Shown one piece after another: positions 33,282 through 46,061 of a stretch of 64,000 nucleotides of DNA (the first letter of the stretch is position 1; every line of letters starts with the position of its first letter). The notes beneath the pieces were generated by a model. The model had not been told where the DNA came from, made no database searches, and saw only the letters and a list, made by a program, of their open reading frames with translations. The stretch is from Aquilaria yunnanensis (Eukaryota > Streptophyta > Magnoliopsida > Malvales > Thymelaeaceae): contig CM077593.1 in NCBI GenBank assembly GCA_039654915.1, forward strand, positions 61,076,501-61,140,500, in the 5' to 3' direction. Position numbers and translations under genes: made by a program.

Positions 33282-36200
33282 TGTCACACCCCACACAGGC
33301 CCCAGCCCATGCACACTCTGTGCCTCTCACCAACCACTACCCTGAAGGTCCAGAATACTTGGGTCTTTAAGAGTTATCATCAGAGTTTAGTTACCTAACC
33401 TTCATTAAGTAGATTATTGGGCATTCTTTTTTTTGGCCTGGGAGGTGGCCCAGGATGTCCCTGCTTATTTTAGACCAAGACCTTGCAGCTTAAGCAAGCC
33501 CAACCCATTACTTGCAAAACAAGCAACACTTGCACTTTTTCCTTTAAGTGCTTAACTTGTGTGCAATCAAGTGTACTAGTCTTATGCATGGCAACAAAGA
33601 AGCCCATATCCATTTTCAAGCTTGAAAACACATACATATATGATGATGAGCATTCGGCCAAGTATAGTACACAAGGAAGCCAACATCAAAACATCATGCT
33701 GATAGTCATAAAGTCCAAAGAAACTTGGCTAACATACAGCCAACAAGTCCAACATACAAAGTCCACTAAGGCCCAAAATGCATAAGTCCAACATGGGCCC
33801 AAAAGTGCTTAAGTCCACAACTCAACAACAACTACATGGCAATCATGCCAAGGATGCAAATGGGCCCAAAACTTGCAGCCCAATTCTCACATAGCCCATA
33901 TGTACACAACTACCCATAATGCTCAAAGGGTACTACAAAATGTGCACTATAGGTACAAGTCCAAAAGACCAAGTTATTGGTCTCCAAAGCCCACCAAGTC
34001 TCAAATGCCAAAAGCCCACTCAACCAACACCTCCTAGCTCAAGTCCCACAGCTAATCTCCTGCAAAACTTCATCCATTAAATTCGGCCTACATAAGACCA
34101 TGGAATAAAATGCACATTTCAAGCCAAGAATTTGTTGGCACACATACCTTGGACAATAAGTAAACTTGGTACACAAAAACCAAGAAGTCCAAACAGAAGC
34201 ACAATTACTCAAGCTCTTTACCCTTTCCTGAAAATTCAACCAATAAGGGCAGTGAGTTTAAAACTCAGTAAGGATTCACACAACTCCAAAGGAGTTCATA
34301 TTGTTAAGCATAAGCTTAACCTCCATAATCAAGCTAGTACCTACATCCAAAGACACAAAGACAAGGAAAATACAATTTGGCCGAAGCCTATATTCAACAT
34401 ATATCAATAATAAGTTGGTTAGCATGCACAATCAATCAACAAAAGCACACAAACTCACACACACACCACTTCTTCAATTCGGCCATAGCCACTAGCAAGT
34501 GCTCATGTACAATTTTGCACACCATTTCTTCATGAAATCATCTCCATTCCCCTCGAGCTCTCAAGTGCTTGATGGATTGGCCAAACCCACCAAGAACTTT
34601 ACACTTGCCATTCATTGATTAGCTAATCAACCCATGGAACCATTAATTCCATATTGCCCTTCAAGCATACTAACATCACTTGGCAAATCTTGACCATCAA
34701 TTAGTAGCTTCAATTACTTGTCATTAATCATGGAAAATATACCAAGCACAAGTAATTCATGAATCCTTACCACACTTTTTAGCTTGAGTAAATTCGGCCT
34801 TGTTGGATTTCTTCCAAGTTAAGTTTGAAACTTCAACTTCAATGGTGTTTTGGTTAGTTTGTCCAACACAAGCTTGAATGTCTTAATCCAAGCTTCAATC
34901 TCCAAGTCCAAGTTACCTTTCATTTTCGGCCATAAACACAGCCATCATGAGTTTCACATATCATTCACATAAACTCATGAAATCATCATTTCCATGCCAA
35001 AACACTATGAACTCACCAAGAACACTCAAGAACAAACATGCACACCATTCGGCCAACTAGTGTTCTTTGGTGGTTTAGCTTCAAACTTTCGGTCCAAGGT
35101 TCTCCTAACACAATACAGCCTTCCTTTAGTCAATATAACTCTTATTCATGGAAAACATACCATGGATTTAAGTACTCTTGAGCCTTTACCTCAAGAACAA
35201 GGCTGAAAATTCTGGACTTGCACAACCGAGCTCCAAATCAACATGCAACACCAAGAACACCAAGTAAACTTCAAGAGAACTTCATGAAAATGCATGAACA
35301 TATTCGGCCATGCCTTGTTCCTTCAAGAACAAGCTCAAATCTTGACGCTCAACAAGGTATCTTCAAGAGTTTTGCTGGAAATTTGGATGTACACTCAAGA
35401 ACACTCAAGTTTCGGCCAAGAATCAAGATGAACAAGTGAAGAACAAGCAAGAACATGGAAGAACATGGAAGAGCTTTGTGTTTCGGCCAAGTGCTCTCCA
35501 AAACCAACAAAGGCAGCAACTAAATGACAACTCCAAGGAATGTTTGCTGCATAAGAAGGCCGCCCACTCTAGTGCACAATAAACAACAATTTTCAGCATT
35601 ATTCAATGCAATATTCCAAGCATATTCTCCCAAGCACTAACCCATTTCATGTAATATATTAGTCAAGCATGGCAGCTGCATTTTTGGGTGGCGGACAAAG
35701 GCTTCCAGCCTTGGATTGATTAATCAAAGTTGGCTTAAATGCCAAGGAAATCCCCCAACTAATTTGCATGGCGCCTCCAACCCTCCATGTCTCCATACTT
35801 CCATTCTAGCCACCAAATTCAATGCAATTTCCAGCATTTCTTTTTAAATTGTTGGCCCACATGCCAAGTACACAAAATGTGGACATAATTGCATTATTAT
35901 ACCATATAAAATTCGTCCATCACACCATTCTTTTAGCAATAATTAATTCCATCTTCCATCATCACCAATAAACAAATCAATCATGCTCCACCATGAATAA
36001 ACAATTCATATCTTTGTCCAAGGTTTACCTTATTTTAATGGCTCCACTAGGCAACTTCCAATATTTTAATAGCTCCACTAAGACTTCCAACTAATTAATT
36101 CAAGTCAAGTTGGCTGCCCATTGACCAAGAGCCACAATATTGGCTTACCTCCTCTTTAGCCATCTCACAAAATTGCATGGCTAAATTTGTCCATCCTTGG

Positions 36201-36541
36201 TTTGTAGTTTTAATTCCAGCACTAGTCCAAGGTTTTCAATTGAGTCTTCAAACTTTATTTCTTGCCAAGTCATACATAGTTTTTCATGTATGTGCAATTT
36301 GGCCCATAGTATTGCATAGTTCCATGTTAGTCACTAGTTACCAGTCCAGTTTGGTACTAGAACTTTATTTCATGGCATAGTTCACATAGAACTTTTGTAT
36401 GTGTAATTAAAACACATAATTCACATAGTCTTGTATTCTCATCACTAAGACCATGTTCAAACAAGTCCCTCTTGTACTTAATTTCATGTCTTCATCCTTC
36501 TCTTCTTGGCCATAGCCAAGTACTAACTGGTGGTCCTGACA
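33282..36541 (-). repeat. Element F 5' LTR (3,260 bp)
   Basis: It is the partner of 24774-28033, with the same length and no difference seen. It is followed at 36542-36546 by the target duplication GCAGG. Confidence 0.95.
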
Positions 36542-38069
36542 GCAGGTACTTGCGAAGTTGGCCCTGTTTGATCAGCGACTCTATGTACTTCTTCAGCTGG
36601 AAGCAGTCTTCGGTGTCATGACCGTGGTCGCGATGAAACTGGCAGAACTTCTTGGCATTCTTCTTATTATCGGCGGCCATGGCCTTTGGCCGCCGAATCT
36701 GCGTCCCTTGCCTTTCCAGCGCCATGAGAATGTTGGTCCGTGTCGTGCTCAAGGGTGTGAAACTTTGAGGTTTCTTTCCTCGCATTCGCCGTGGTCGACC
36801 TGTGTGTTCAGAAAGATACCGAGCTTGCTGGCTGGACCCTTCGGCGCGGTGATGATCAGACTTCGGCCCCGCCATCCTCAATTCCTCGGCTGTCATGTGC
36901 TGTTCTGCCCTTCGGTAAAATTCTCCGAGGGTCTCCGGGGGGTCCTTTGAGAACTCGTAGAACAGCTGTGAGTCACGCCGAAGGCCCCGTGTCATAGCGA
37001 GGATGCGGATTTCGGGTCGGAAGTCCGGGACGCTGAGTGCTTCCCTGTTGAATCGTTCGACATAGTCTCGGATCGTCTCTCCGTTTCTCTGCTCTATGTC
37101 GAACATCTGTACAGGCATTTTGGCCGTCGGCCTGCTCCCAATGAACTGCTGGGTAAAGGCTGTGGACAACTCCTGAAACTCAGTGATAGTCCCTGGGGGC
37201 AACGAATTGTACCATGCTGTTGCTGGGCCCGTGAGGGTGACTTCAAAGCATTTGAACATGGTAGCGTCATCAGCTCCGTGCATTATCATGCTCCGCCTGT
37301 ACTTCGTCAGATGGGCCTGTGGATCAGTCCGGCCATCATAGATCTCCAGCCTAGGCACTCTGAAGTCGCCTGGCATAGCTGCCTCAACGACGGTGCGAAT
37401 AAACGGGGAGCCATCTTCGCATAACGCCCCCGACAGCCTGTCCCAAACGGGTTTTCTGGTCACTTGCTTTTCCACTCTGTCCAGCCGTGCCAATATCCTT
37501 TCCATAAGCGCAGTGGCGCTAGGACCATTTTCGCGGGAGGGTGATCGACGGCGCCTTTTCGGGGAGCGAGTTCGGCGCGGAGGGGTCAGGGCCCTCACCT
37601 CAGGCGACGAACTGCTTCGCTGTGAGACTCTCGGTCGCTTGGACCCGGTTTGTCCCACAGGCCGTTTCCCGAGGGCTATATCTTCTGTGGATGATTCTCC
37701 GCGAGGATCTCCACTTTCTGAACTGCGGTGTGTAGACTTGGGGCTTCTCTCCCGAGGGCGTGTTGATGAGGAGGGTTTCTGGGCCTGCGACTGCTGTGGC
37801 CATCTTCGGTCGATCTGCTGAGTCATTTCAGCAACGACCGAGCACTGAAAGTCCCTCAAGAAGCTCATGGTGATTACCAAAGGGCGGTCCTCCTCGGGCG
37901 TAGAAGTCTCTGGGAGTGTCTGCTCAGCAGCCGGTTGTATCTCAGGCGCGGACGAGGACCTTGGGAGTCCCTTGTCCTTAGAACGCCGAGTCTCAACGAC
38001 GGCAATCTGCGAGCGGGTTCCCACAGACGGCGCCAAATGATGGCCCAGGGCCTCATCGTTGTGAGTCAT
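36542..38069 (-). CDS. gag: Element C gag, cut by F
   Basis: This is the N-terminal part of C's polyprotein on the minus strand. The frame opens at an ATG at 38069 inside the 5' LTR, runs through the LTR border and primer site (HLAPSVGTRSQ) and continues through a Ser/Arg-rich region. The gag core (PRLEIYDGRTDPQAHL) is near 37345. A Zn knuckle of C-x2-H-x4-H-x4-C form (CQFHRDHGHDTEDC) is near 36600-36640. MSFLRDFQ at about 37868 is an alternative start. F inserted after GQLRKYL, so the open frame now runs a few residues into F's LTR. Together with 20798-24768 the element's own coding length is 5,499 nt. Confidence 0.92.
38017..38035 (-). other. Element C primer binding site
   Basis: On the minus strand TGGCGCCGTCTGTGGGAAC begins two bases after the 5' LTR end (GGCCATCA). 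It is identical to B's and is also translated within the gag frame. Confidence 0.8.
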
Positions 38070-38904
38070 GATGACTGTTGAGGAGACTTCTAGGAGGAAG
38101 AACGCCTGGAAGGTGGATCGCCTCTAGGAGAGTACCTGGAAAACTGGGAAACAGGGTTAGGAGGCCCCCGGAGTGTTTTTCCGGGGGGGGAGCCTCCGAC
38201 GCCCAAGTCAGTGGTGGCCGGAAGAAGGAGAAAGTCACTAGCTCAAAGAGAAAGGCAGAAAAGTCTCGCCTGGTCTTTTCTCAGAGTATAGGAGCTGTAT
38301 ATCCGGCCTGCCAACCTCCTGTCAAGTATTTATTTCCTGTATATATAGGAATACCTAGCCCGTTCAGATCATGACACGTGTGCGGTCGGATGCTCCTGAA
38401 CGTCTGGGCGTAGGGGACAGATAGTTGGTAACTAGATGGCCTCGAGCCTTGTGCTGAGACGGGCCATGATATGATTCTGATGGCGTCTGCGCGTCAGGGC
38501 GACTTTTTACGTCTGTGGTGGGACGTGTCAGAGGCTTCCTTAAATGCTTCCTTAAATGCGCCTGCCGTACTCCCGGGGTCCCTGGGCGAGGTCGTCCTCT
38601 AGTTCGGACAGAGCCTCTTCGGGAAGCCTACCCTCAGTTCGGGGGTTCCCAGTTCCAGGGGGTTCCGCCTTCGGGGATATCATATTCGGGCAGCAATGTC
38701 TGGTGCCACTTTTCCGAAGGCGCGTTGTTCACAACCTTGGGGGGCGAATGGAGTCCTCCAGTTTTACTGGCGTGCCGAGGCTCGGAGCTCTCAGGCTATC
38801 TCCCGAGGTGCATGATTCCACCTATTCCCGGGAAGCGCCAGTTCTTCTGGCCGTTGTTGTGGCAGGGTATTCGGCCAGATTGAGGCGACAGCCTTTGGCT
38901 ATCA
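38038..38904 (-). repeat. Element C 5' LTR (867 bp)
   Basis: It differs from 15969-16835 at one position that I found (38405 against 16336). It includes the gag ATG (38069-38067), the G-box and TATA at the family spacing, and the terminal hairpin. Confidence 0.95.
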
Positions 38905-38909
38905 TTGGG

Positions 38910-41900
38910 CATCTCCAGCAGCGAGCTTAAACCTGTCACCACGCCCACCTTCGGCGTTGGGCCATCCGAACTACCCGTCGTCGGATGGATCGACCTCCCC
39001 TTGATGATGAAAGGCACTTCGGTAGACGGAGCAGCTAAGTTGTACGCGTCCACAATGGCAAGATTCATCGTCATGGACGTCCCGTCTTCGTACAACGCCA
39101 TCCTTGGAAGGCAGACTCAGGGGAACCTGCACATTCGCCCCGATGTGAAGTACTTGACTGTCACATTCGCCACCAAGGATGGAGATGCAGAGGTCTTCAT
39201 CGACCAAGCCGAGGTAAGAAAGGTGTTTGTAAAAGCACGAAAGGTTCCGGCAAACAACTCTACACAAACGGTGGAGGCGAAGGCGTAGGAGAAAGGCAAA
39301 GAAGGAGATCCCGCAGAAGCAGAAACGGAAGCAGTAGATCTTCTCCCAGGACAATCTACCCGAATAGGGAAGAGCTTGGCCAAAGGTGATAAGGAAAATC
39401 TTGTATCCTTTCTGCTGAAAAATAAAGATCTGTTTGCCTACTCGCCGAAAGACATGCCAGGAGTGAACCCTGGCATAATACAGCACAGCCTCAAAGTAAG
39501 CCCGGAAGCAAAACCCATCAGGCAAAAGAAACGAAGCATCTCAGCCCACAAAAGCAACTTCGTGAAAATCGAAGTCCAGCGCCTATTGGATGCTGAAGTT
39601 ATCAGGGAGGTAAAATACCCCGAATGGTTAAGCAACGTGGTCATCGCCACAAAAGAAGGTAGCAGCAAACTCCGGATGTGCATTGATTTCAGAAACTTGA
39701 ACGATGCTTGCCCGAAAGACTCATTTCCCCTCCCGCCAATAGATCAACTGGTAGATTCAACGGCCGAATACGGGCTCCTGAGCTTCCTAGATGCCTTCAG
39801 CGTCTACCATCAGATAAGGATGGACCCCGAAGATGAAGAGAAAACTGCCTTCATCACCGAGGGAGGAACGTACTGCTATGTCAGAATGCCCTTCGGGCTA
39901 AAAAATGCAGGAGCCACCTACCAGAGACTGATGAACAAGGTCTTCAACGACCAAATGGGGAGAAACATGGAGGTATATGTTGATGATATGATAGTCAAAA
40001 GCAAGCTGCCCGGCTACCACGTTGCAGATTTGGAGGAAACCTTCCAAAAGCTCAGAGCCTTCGGGATTCACCTTAATCCCGAGAAGTGTATCTTCGGCGT
40101 GACGTCGGGAAAATTCCTTGGGTACATGGTATCCGAAAGAGGCATCGACGCCAATCCTGAGAAGATTAAGGCTCTGCTTGAGTTCCGAACTCCTGCCACA
40201 GTCAAAGACGTGCAGAGACTAACCGGAAGAATAACCTCTCTGAGCAGATTTATTTCCAGGTACGGAGATAGGTGTAGACCTTTCTTCAAAGTCCTCACAA
40301 AGGCAGCAAAGATGGAAGGCAACCTCGGAAGAAACAATCATCCTTGGGATGAAAATTGCCCAAAGGCCTGGGAAGAACTCAAAGTCTACCTGGCCAGCCT
40401 GCCGACTCTGCGACAACCTCGGGAGGGAGAACCCCTCGTACTGTACCTCGCCGTCACAGAAAAGGCCGTGAGCTCGGTCCTGGTGAAAGAAGAAGGGCCG
40501 AAACAATGGCCGGTCTACTACGTCAGCAAGTCCCTGCATGGCGCCAAAGTCAGGTACCCCTTGCTTCAAAAAGCTATATACGCCTTGGTGCTTGCAGGAA
40601 GGAGACTGCGACCATATTTCCAGGCTCACCCCATCATCGTCCGAACTAGTCTACCACTACGGGATGTCATGAAGAGAGTTGATCATTCGGGAAGGCTCTC
40701 CAAGTGGTGCATAGAGCTTGGCGAACACGAAATCACGTATGAGCCTCGGAAGGCCATAAAAGCCCAAGCATTGGCAGATTTTATCGCCGAAATACCCACC
40801 ACTGAGGAGAACCACCCAGATCCGAAAGAAGGTGAGCCAGAATGGACCTTGCATGTTGACGGAGCCTCGGGGTCCGAACACCAGGGAGCTGGAATAGTTA
40901 TCAGAGGACCCAAAGGCCTAGAGGTGTTGAAGGCTATCAAGTTCAGCTTCAATGTCACCAATAATATGGCTGAGTATGAAGCCCTCATAGCGGGATTACG
41001 CTTGGCCAGAAAGATTGGCGTGAGAAACTTAAGGGCTCACAGCGATTCCCAGCTGGTAGTTCGGCAGACGGCAGGAGATTATGGGGCGAAGGACCAAATC
41101 TTGGCAAAATACCACGAGCTGGTAACAAAACTCATCCAAGAGTTTGACGCCGTGCGGATCGAAAATGTACCCCGGCGGAATAACACTGAGGCAGATTTCT
41201 TAGCAAAGTCCAAAACATACACCGAGGTGCTAGACCATCCAAGTATCTCCGTGCTAAGCGTAACGACCTCGGGAACAGGGTGGAAGAACCCCATAAAGAG
41301 ATACCTCGCAGAGAATGAGCTTCCCGTAGATGCTGGCAAAGCTGCAAGACTGCGAAGACGCGCCGGAAGATTCTTCCTGATTGGTGAAGAGTTATATCGG
41401 CAAGGATATGCAAATCCGCTGCAGAGATGTGTGGGCGAAGAGGATACTGAGATGGTCCTCGAAGAAGTTCACGAAGGCATGTGCGGCTCGCACATTGGAA
41501 CTGATGCCCTTGCAGCAGTGATACTCCGCCAAGGATACTTCTGGCCTACCCTGAGAAAGGACGCAAGGCAGTTCGTCCAGAAGTGTGGTAGTTGCCAGAT
41601 ACATGCAAAAATCCAGAGGATACCCTCGGAAATGGTAACGTCGGCAGACTATCCTTGGCCCTTCGCAGTCTGGGGTATAGACCTTATTGGGCCACTCCCC
41701 ACAGCGCCCGGAGGCGTGAAATTCTGCGTGGTAGTAGTGGACTATTTCTCAAAGTGGGTAGAGGCAGAACCACTAGCAACTATCTCGGCAAAAGAAGTGC
41801 AGAAGTTCGTATGGAAGAACATCGTATGCAGATTTGGCATACCGAGGGTACTAGTAGCTGATAATGGGTCCCAGTTCATAGACAAAGGATTCCAGGAATT

Positions 41901-42516
41901 CATCAGCGACCTCGGAATAAAGATGCACTTCGCCCCAGTAGCTCACCCCCAAAGCAATGGGCAGGTGGAAGTATCAAACAGGACCATAAAAGATGGCCTG
42001 AAAAAGAGACTTGGGGAAGCCAAGGGGAAATGGTCAGGAGAACTCCAAAGTGTATTGTGGAGCTACCGAACGACGCCACGAAGAGCCACAGAAGAAACTC
42101 CCTTCTCACTCGTCTTCGGAACAGAGGCCATTATCCCGATAGAGATAGTTCAGCCTTCAATACGGGTGCAAGTATTTGATGAAGGCGGAAACGACCTCGG
42201 TCTGAGAACTAAGCTCGACCTTGTGGCCGAACACAGAGAAATAGCCGAGCTGAGAAGAAAAGCTTTCCAGCAGAGAGTGGCCGCGGCTATCAACTTAAAA
42301 GCCAGGCCAAAACAAATCAAAAAAGGAGACCTCGTTCTCCGAAAGGCCGACTTTGCACCCCGAGGGCCATCTCACGGAGTACTTCGTGCAAATTGGGAAG
42401 GACCTTATCTGGTTCTCGCCGAAGTACGAAAAGGCGTGTACAAGCTTGGCGACGCCGAAGGCGTAGAATTGAAAAACACTTGGCATTCGGACGCCTTGAA
42501 AAAATTCTACGCCTAA
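38910..42516 (+). pseudogene. pol: Element B protease, reverse transcriptase, dual RNase H and integrase, one nonsense codon
   Basis: This continues B's polyprotein after C. A TAG at 39286-39288 sits where C has a CAA glutamine codon, just after the protease domain. From 39289 the frame is open for the rest of pol to the TAA at 42514-42516. The reverse transcriptase motif YVDDMIVKS is near 39976-40002, the second RNase H (HVDGASGSEHQGAG) near 40855, the integrase zinc finger near 41470-41600, and the DNGSQF motif near 41860. B's reverse transcriptase has SVYHQI where C has SGYHQI (near 39800). Together with 14077-15968 the coding length is 5,499 nt, the same as in C. Confidence 0.92.
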
Positions 42517-43287
42517 GGTTGAGCGGAGGAGATATATTGTACAAGAAATATTCTAAGTACAGAATGGTCTGGAGAAGAATGGTCTTGAAAAAATTTTTCA
42601 AGTATACCAAAATTGTCCAAGACAGAATTCCGCGAAGGTGCTCGCCACGAAAAAAGCAGATGTGACTTCCCGAAGTCCTTTGAGCCACTATGCTCGGGAA
42701 AAATGGGAAACAAGAATCTTGCAAAGGTACTCGGCATAATCAGTGCTGAGAAAATTTTCCAAACACCCTTGAGCGAACATGCTCGGGAAAAATGGAAAGC
42801 AAGAATCTCGCAAAAGTACACGCCAAAACAAAAGCAGAGGTAATTTCCGAACACCCTTGAGCGAACGTGCTCGGGAAAAAGGGAAATGAGCAAACTCGTG
42901 AAAATTTTCCTAAGTCCCTTGAGCAAATATGCTCGGGACAATAGGAAGACAGAAAAATTTGGCTGAAGGTTTTCCGAAGTCCCTTGAGCGAATATGTTCG
43001 GGATAAAAGGGAACAAAAAGCCTGCAAAAGACTTAGCCAAATTTTTACAAACTTTCCAGAAAGTCTCTTGAGCGAGCACACTCGGGACAAAGGAAGGTAA
43101 AAAGTTTCTTTGGTTGCAGGTTTTCTGAAAGTCTCTTGAGCAAACGTGTTCGGGATAGTGGAAATGAAGAAACTTGCAAGAAAGGACTTAGCCAAAAGAT
43201 TGTTCATTTAGAGCAAACGCTGCCTTACAAAAGAAGTGCCCAAAGAAGGAGCACAAAGGAGAAAAATAAGAGGAGCCCTAAAGCAAA
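42517..43287. repeat. Seven hairpin repeats between convergent pol and antisense gene (B)
   Basis: This is the counterpart of 20025-20797 in the opposite orientation. CCCTTGAGCGAACATGCTCG-type cores occur near 42684, 42767, 42855, 42917, 42980, 43064 and 43133. The copy number is the same as in C, with several base differences. GAGC/GCTC arms are mostly kept. Confidence 0.75.
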
Positions 43288-45637
43288 CTAGGGAGAGCCG
43301 GGCGGACGAAGAGCAGGAAGCTTCAGATGCTCGACCTTGGACCACTGCCACCGAGGTCCCTCAGGAATATTTAGGCCCTCCAGAAAAGAGAGGTCCAAAT
43401 CTGGGAACCTCTGCAGGACTTGGTGCCGAACAAGGCAGAAGCAGTCCTGAAAGGCGACCTTGGCCATTTGATCAGAAGTATGTTTTTGGACGCCAAGGTC
43501 GTTGAGCTCGTCCCTCAGCTCAGCAATCTCCTCCTCCAGTTCGCTTATCCCCAGCGTCCCTTCGGACTCCTTCTTCAGAGCCTCGACCTCGGCTCGGAGA
43601 GCATTGTTCTCATCCGTCAACCTCGCCGCAAGACTGTCAGAAACAGCCTTGTCCTTGACAAGATCTCCGTTGGCGGCGAGCAGCCCCTTTACTTGGTCGC
43701 CGAGGTCGGCAATCTTCCAGGAGGAGTCCTTTTCAAGTTCTTCTCTCTTCTTCGAGAACTCCTCCCGAACGGCGGCGATTTGCTGAGAAGAATCCGCTGC
43801 CAGCTGCTGGTTGCTGGCGACCAGGTTCGCAAGCGAAGCCTTCGCTTCACTAAGTTCCCGTGAAGTCGCATCCTTGGAGGCAGCCTCTCTGGCCACCCGA
43901 ACTCGGAGGTAACCAGCGTACTCCAGCAGCTACGGCAAGGCAAAAGTCCAGGTTAGTACAAGTCTAAACACTTAGAAAATTGAGGAAAAAGAGTGTAAAG
44001 ACTATACCTGAGCAGCATGCTCGGTGACTTTTGCGGCGAGGGTATTATCCTTCGGGTGAGCCGCCGCAATGGCCCGGAAGGAGGCGTCAGTGGTCATCCC
44101 CTTCCAAATCTCCTTTGTCATTTTCGGACAATCGTCGGAGAACAAATTCATATCCTCCGTGCTTGTCCAAAAGGGCTCCAAGGGGATCTTCCCCTCAGGG
44201 ATTGTGGCATCGCGCAGGGCCCGTTTCCTCTCATGAATGGCCCTCCAGCCAGCAGTAAGAGGATCCTCTGAAAGTGAGAAGGAAGTTAGGAGTAGAAGAA
44301 AAATTCACGAAAAGCAAACGAGCTGAACTTCGGCTAAAGGCATACCTGGAGGAACCTCGGAGACAGTGTCCTCGGGATCCTCGGGCCCCTCGGAAGAAAG
44401 ACCCTTACCCTTCTGCCGGTACCGCTCCTCGGCAGTAGGTACTTATACCACTACAGTGTTTCTGGGGGCCCCGAGGTCGAGAGGAGGCACCTCGGCGGAA
44501 GTAGCGGGGACCTCGGCCGGTGGAATTTCAACAAGACCAGCCTCTTCGCCAGCTTCTTCTTCCGAAAGCTCTGGCTGAGGAGGCTGGACAGCCTTCCTAG
44601 CTCGCTTCACCGAGGGCCCCGCCCCTGTCGTCTTCCTTCTTCGGGAAGCCGCCTTCTTTGTCTGCTCCCCCTTCTCCACTTGGCCAGAAAAGAGGGCCTT
44701 GTAATAGGCGGCAGCCCCATCGCCCATCTCTGAAAAAGAGAAGAAATATTAGCGTAAGTCCGAGGAAAAAACATAAAGGGGTGGAAGATTACTCACTTTC
44801 GGCAAAAGATTCGAAAGAAGTCTCCCCCTTAAGGAGCTTGACCAGCCAGGAGTCCTTCCCGGCGATGGCGGGAGCGGGCATATTGAGGTCAGTCACGTGC
44901 TCTTTAACCACTTTCAGCTCCCGAAGGACTTCTTCGGTCATCAACCTCCAGTTGATAGGAAAGGGGTAAAGAGCACGAGGAGAGACCTCGGGGGCCCAGT
45001 CAGCGACTGCCCGAATGCGGGCGTCGAAATCCGCGAACACGGAAGCCAATGGTGGGGTCAGCAGCATCCTCGGATCAACGACGTCTGCGTTCAGCACTCC
45101 CTGAGCCCATCTGGTCGGGACACCAGACCAGTTCTTATCCACTTTTAGGAAAAAGAACTTAGGCTGCCACCCCCGCCAGCTATCCTTCGTGTCAAAGGTG
45201 AAGGTGAATTTTTTGCTCCCGGATCCCCGAGGCAGCAGGAAATAGAAGCCACCCTTCGGGACCACGTAGAGCTTGTAGTACTGCATGAAAATGATGAAGT
45301 GGGGCTTTATCCCGAACACGCCACACATGCAGAGGTAGGCGTTAAAATAGCAGTACGCGTTCGGGGGAAGCTGGTTCACAGCAATGCCATGGAATTGGCA
45401 AAACTCGCAAACCACCTTCGGGGGAGGATACCGAAGTCTGACCTTCAGTTGGGCTCGGAAGACGGTAACCTCGTCACCGCGATTTGAAAAAGCAAAATGG
45501 CTAGAACGAGGCAGCCTGGTCATAGCGTAAGAGGGAAGAAAGAATTTTTTCTTCCACCTCTCTAGTTTTTCGGGGGTGGTACAGCAAGGATGGGCCAGAA
45601 GAGGTTTCCAGCTCTCGGGAACAGGCATCGTAGACAT
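43288..45637 (-). pseudogene. Antisense four-exon gene of element B, one nonsense codon
   Basis: The exons, read on the minus strand, are 45637-44797, 44729-44346, 44267-44008 and 43929-43288. Their lengths (841, 384, 260 and 642 nt) are exactly those of C, and every intron keeps GT...AG. The start is MSTMPVPESWK. A TAA at 44445-44443 in exon 2 replaces a GAA codon of C, truncating the protein after the basic patch and before the coiled coil. Elsewhere the reading frame is open. Exon 1 differs from C by only a handful of residues. The gene is probably inactive here, but it shows that the exon structure is a family feature. Confidence 0.85.
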
Positions 45638-45917
45638 GAAAGAGAGTTTGAGATGGAAAAGAAAATAGTTTCCAGAAAAAACTTAGAAGACGAGTTTGGA
45701 AAAAAACAACAGTTTTCCAGAAAAACTCAGAAAAATAGAGGAATCAGAGTACTCTGGAAATCAAAACCCACCAAAAGATTTGCCTGAGGACGCCGTCGTG
45801 AAAGTTGGTAGGAAAAGCTCTGATTAAAGAAGCTCCGCCACAGAAAGCAAGATAAAACGCAAGAACAGAGGGCAAAGCAGAGAGAGAGCAGTAAGTGGGA
45901 CTTATGATAGGATGGGC

Positions 45918-46061
45918 TATTTATAGGCCAAAGGTGCGTAGCCGAAAAGAGATCATAAGTACCCATTGGAGGCGAACCGTCACTGTAACTGCCCACTGCA
46001 CCCGAAAAGGCGCGCCCTCTGTAAATGACGCGTCTCTCTTCTAATGGCAAGAAGCCGCGTG
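45918..46061 (-). promoter_or_regulatory. Promoter of the antisense gene in B
   Basis: TATAAATA on the minus strand is at 45925-45918. A mutated G-box (CGCGTG on the plus strand) is at 46056-46061, 131 bp upstream. The ATG is about 280 bp downstream of the TATA box. Confidence 0.65.

Larger units (their letters stand above)
24774..36541 (-). mobile_element. Element F: intact Tekay/Del-like chromovirus retrotransposon, youngest layer
   Basis: An 11,768-bp minus-strand element inserted in C between gag and protease, with the perfect target duplication GCAGG at 24769-24773 and 36542-36546. Both LTRs are 3,260 bp at a constant offset of 8,508, and they were identical wherever I compared them. 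The primer site, polypurine tract and one uninterrupted 1,699-residue gag-pol frame are present. It is related to A in protein but has different LTRs. It is the innermost insertion of an O-B-C-F stack. Confidence 0.96.
15969..38904 (-). mobile_element. Element C: full-length Tat-lineage retrotransposon interrupted by F
   Basis: This minus-strand element of B's family is inserted in B's protease region, with the perfect target duplication TTGGG at 15964-15968 and 38905-38909. Both LTRs are 867 bp at a constant offset of 22,069. I found one difference (16336 versus 38405). Without F and its duplication, C is 11,163 bp. Its gag-pro-pol frame would be continuous (5,499 nt, the same length as in B) but for F, and its antisense gene is intact, so C looked complete when F landed in it. 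Confidence 0.96.

Noticed and set aside
15969..38904. Large inverted LTR-like ends suggesting a DNA transposon
   Set aside because: The two copies are direct repeats on the minus strand, and the primer site, polypurine tract and 5-bp duplication define an LTR retrotransposon.
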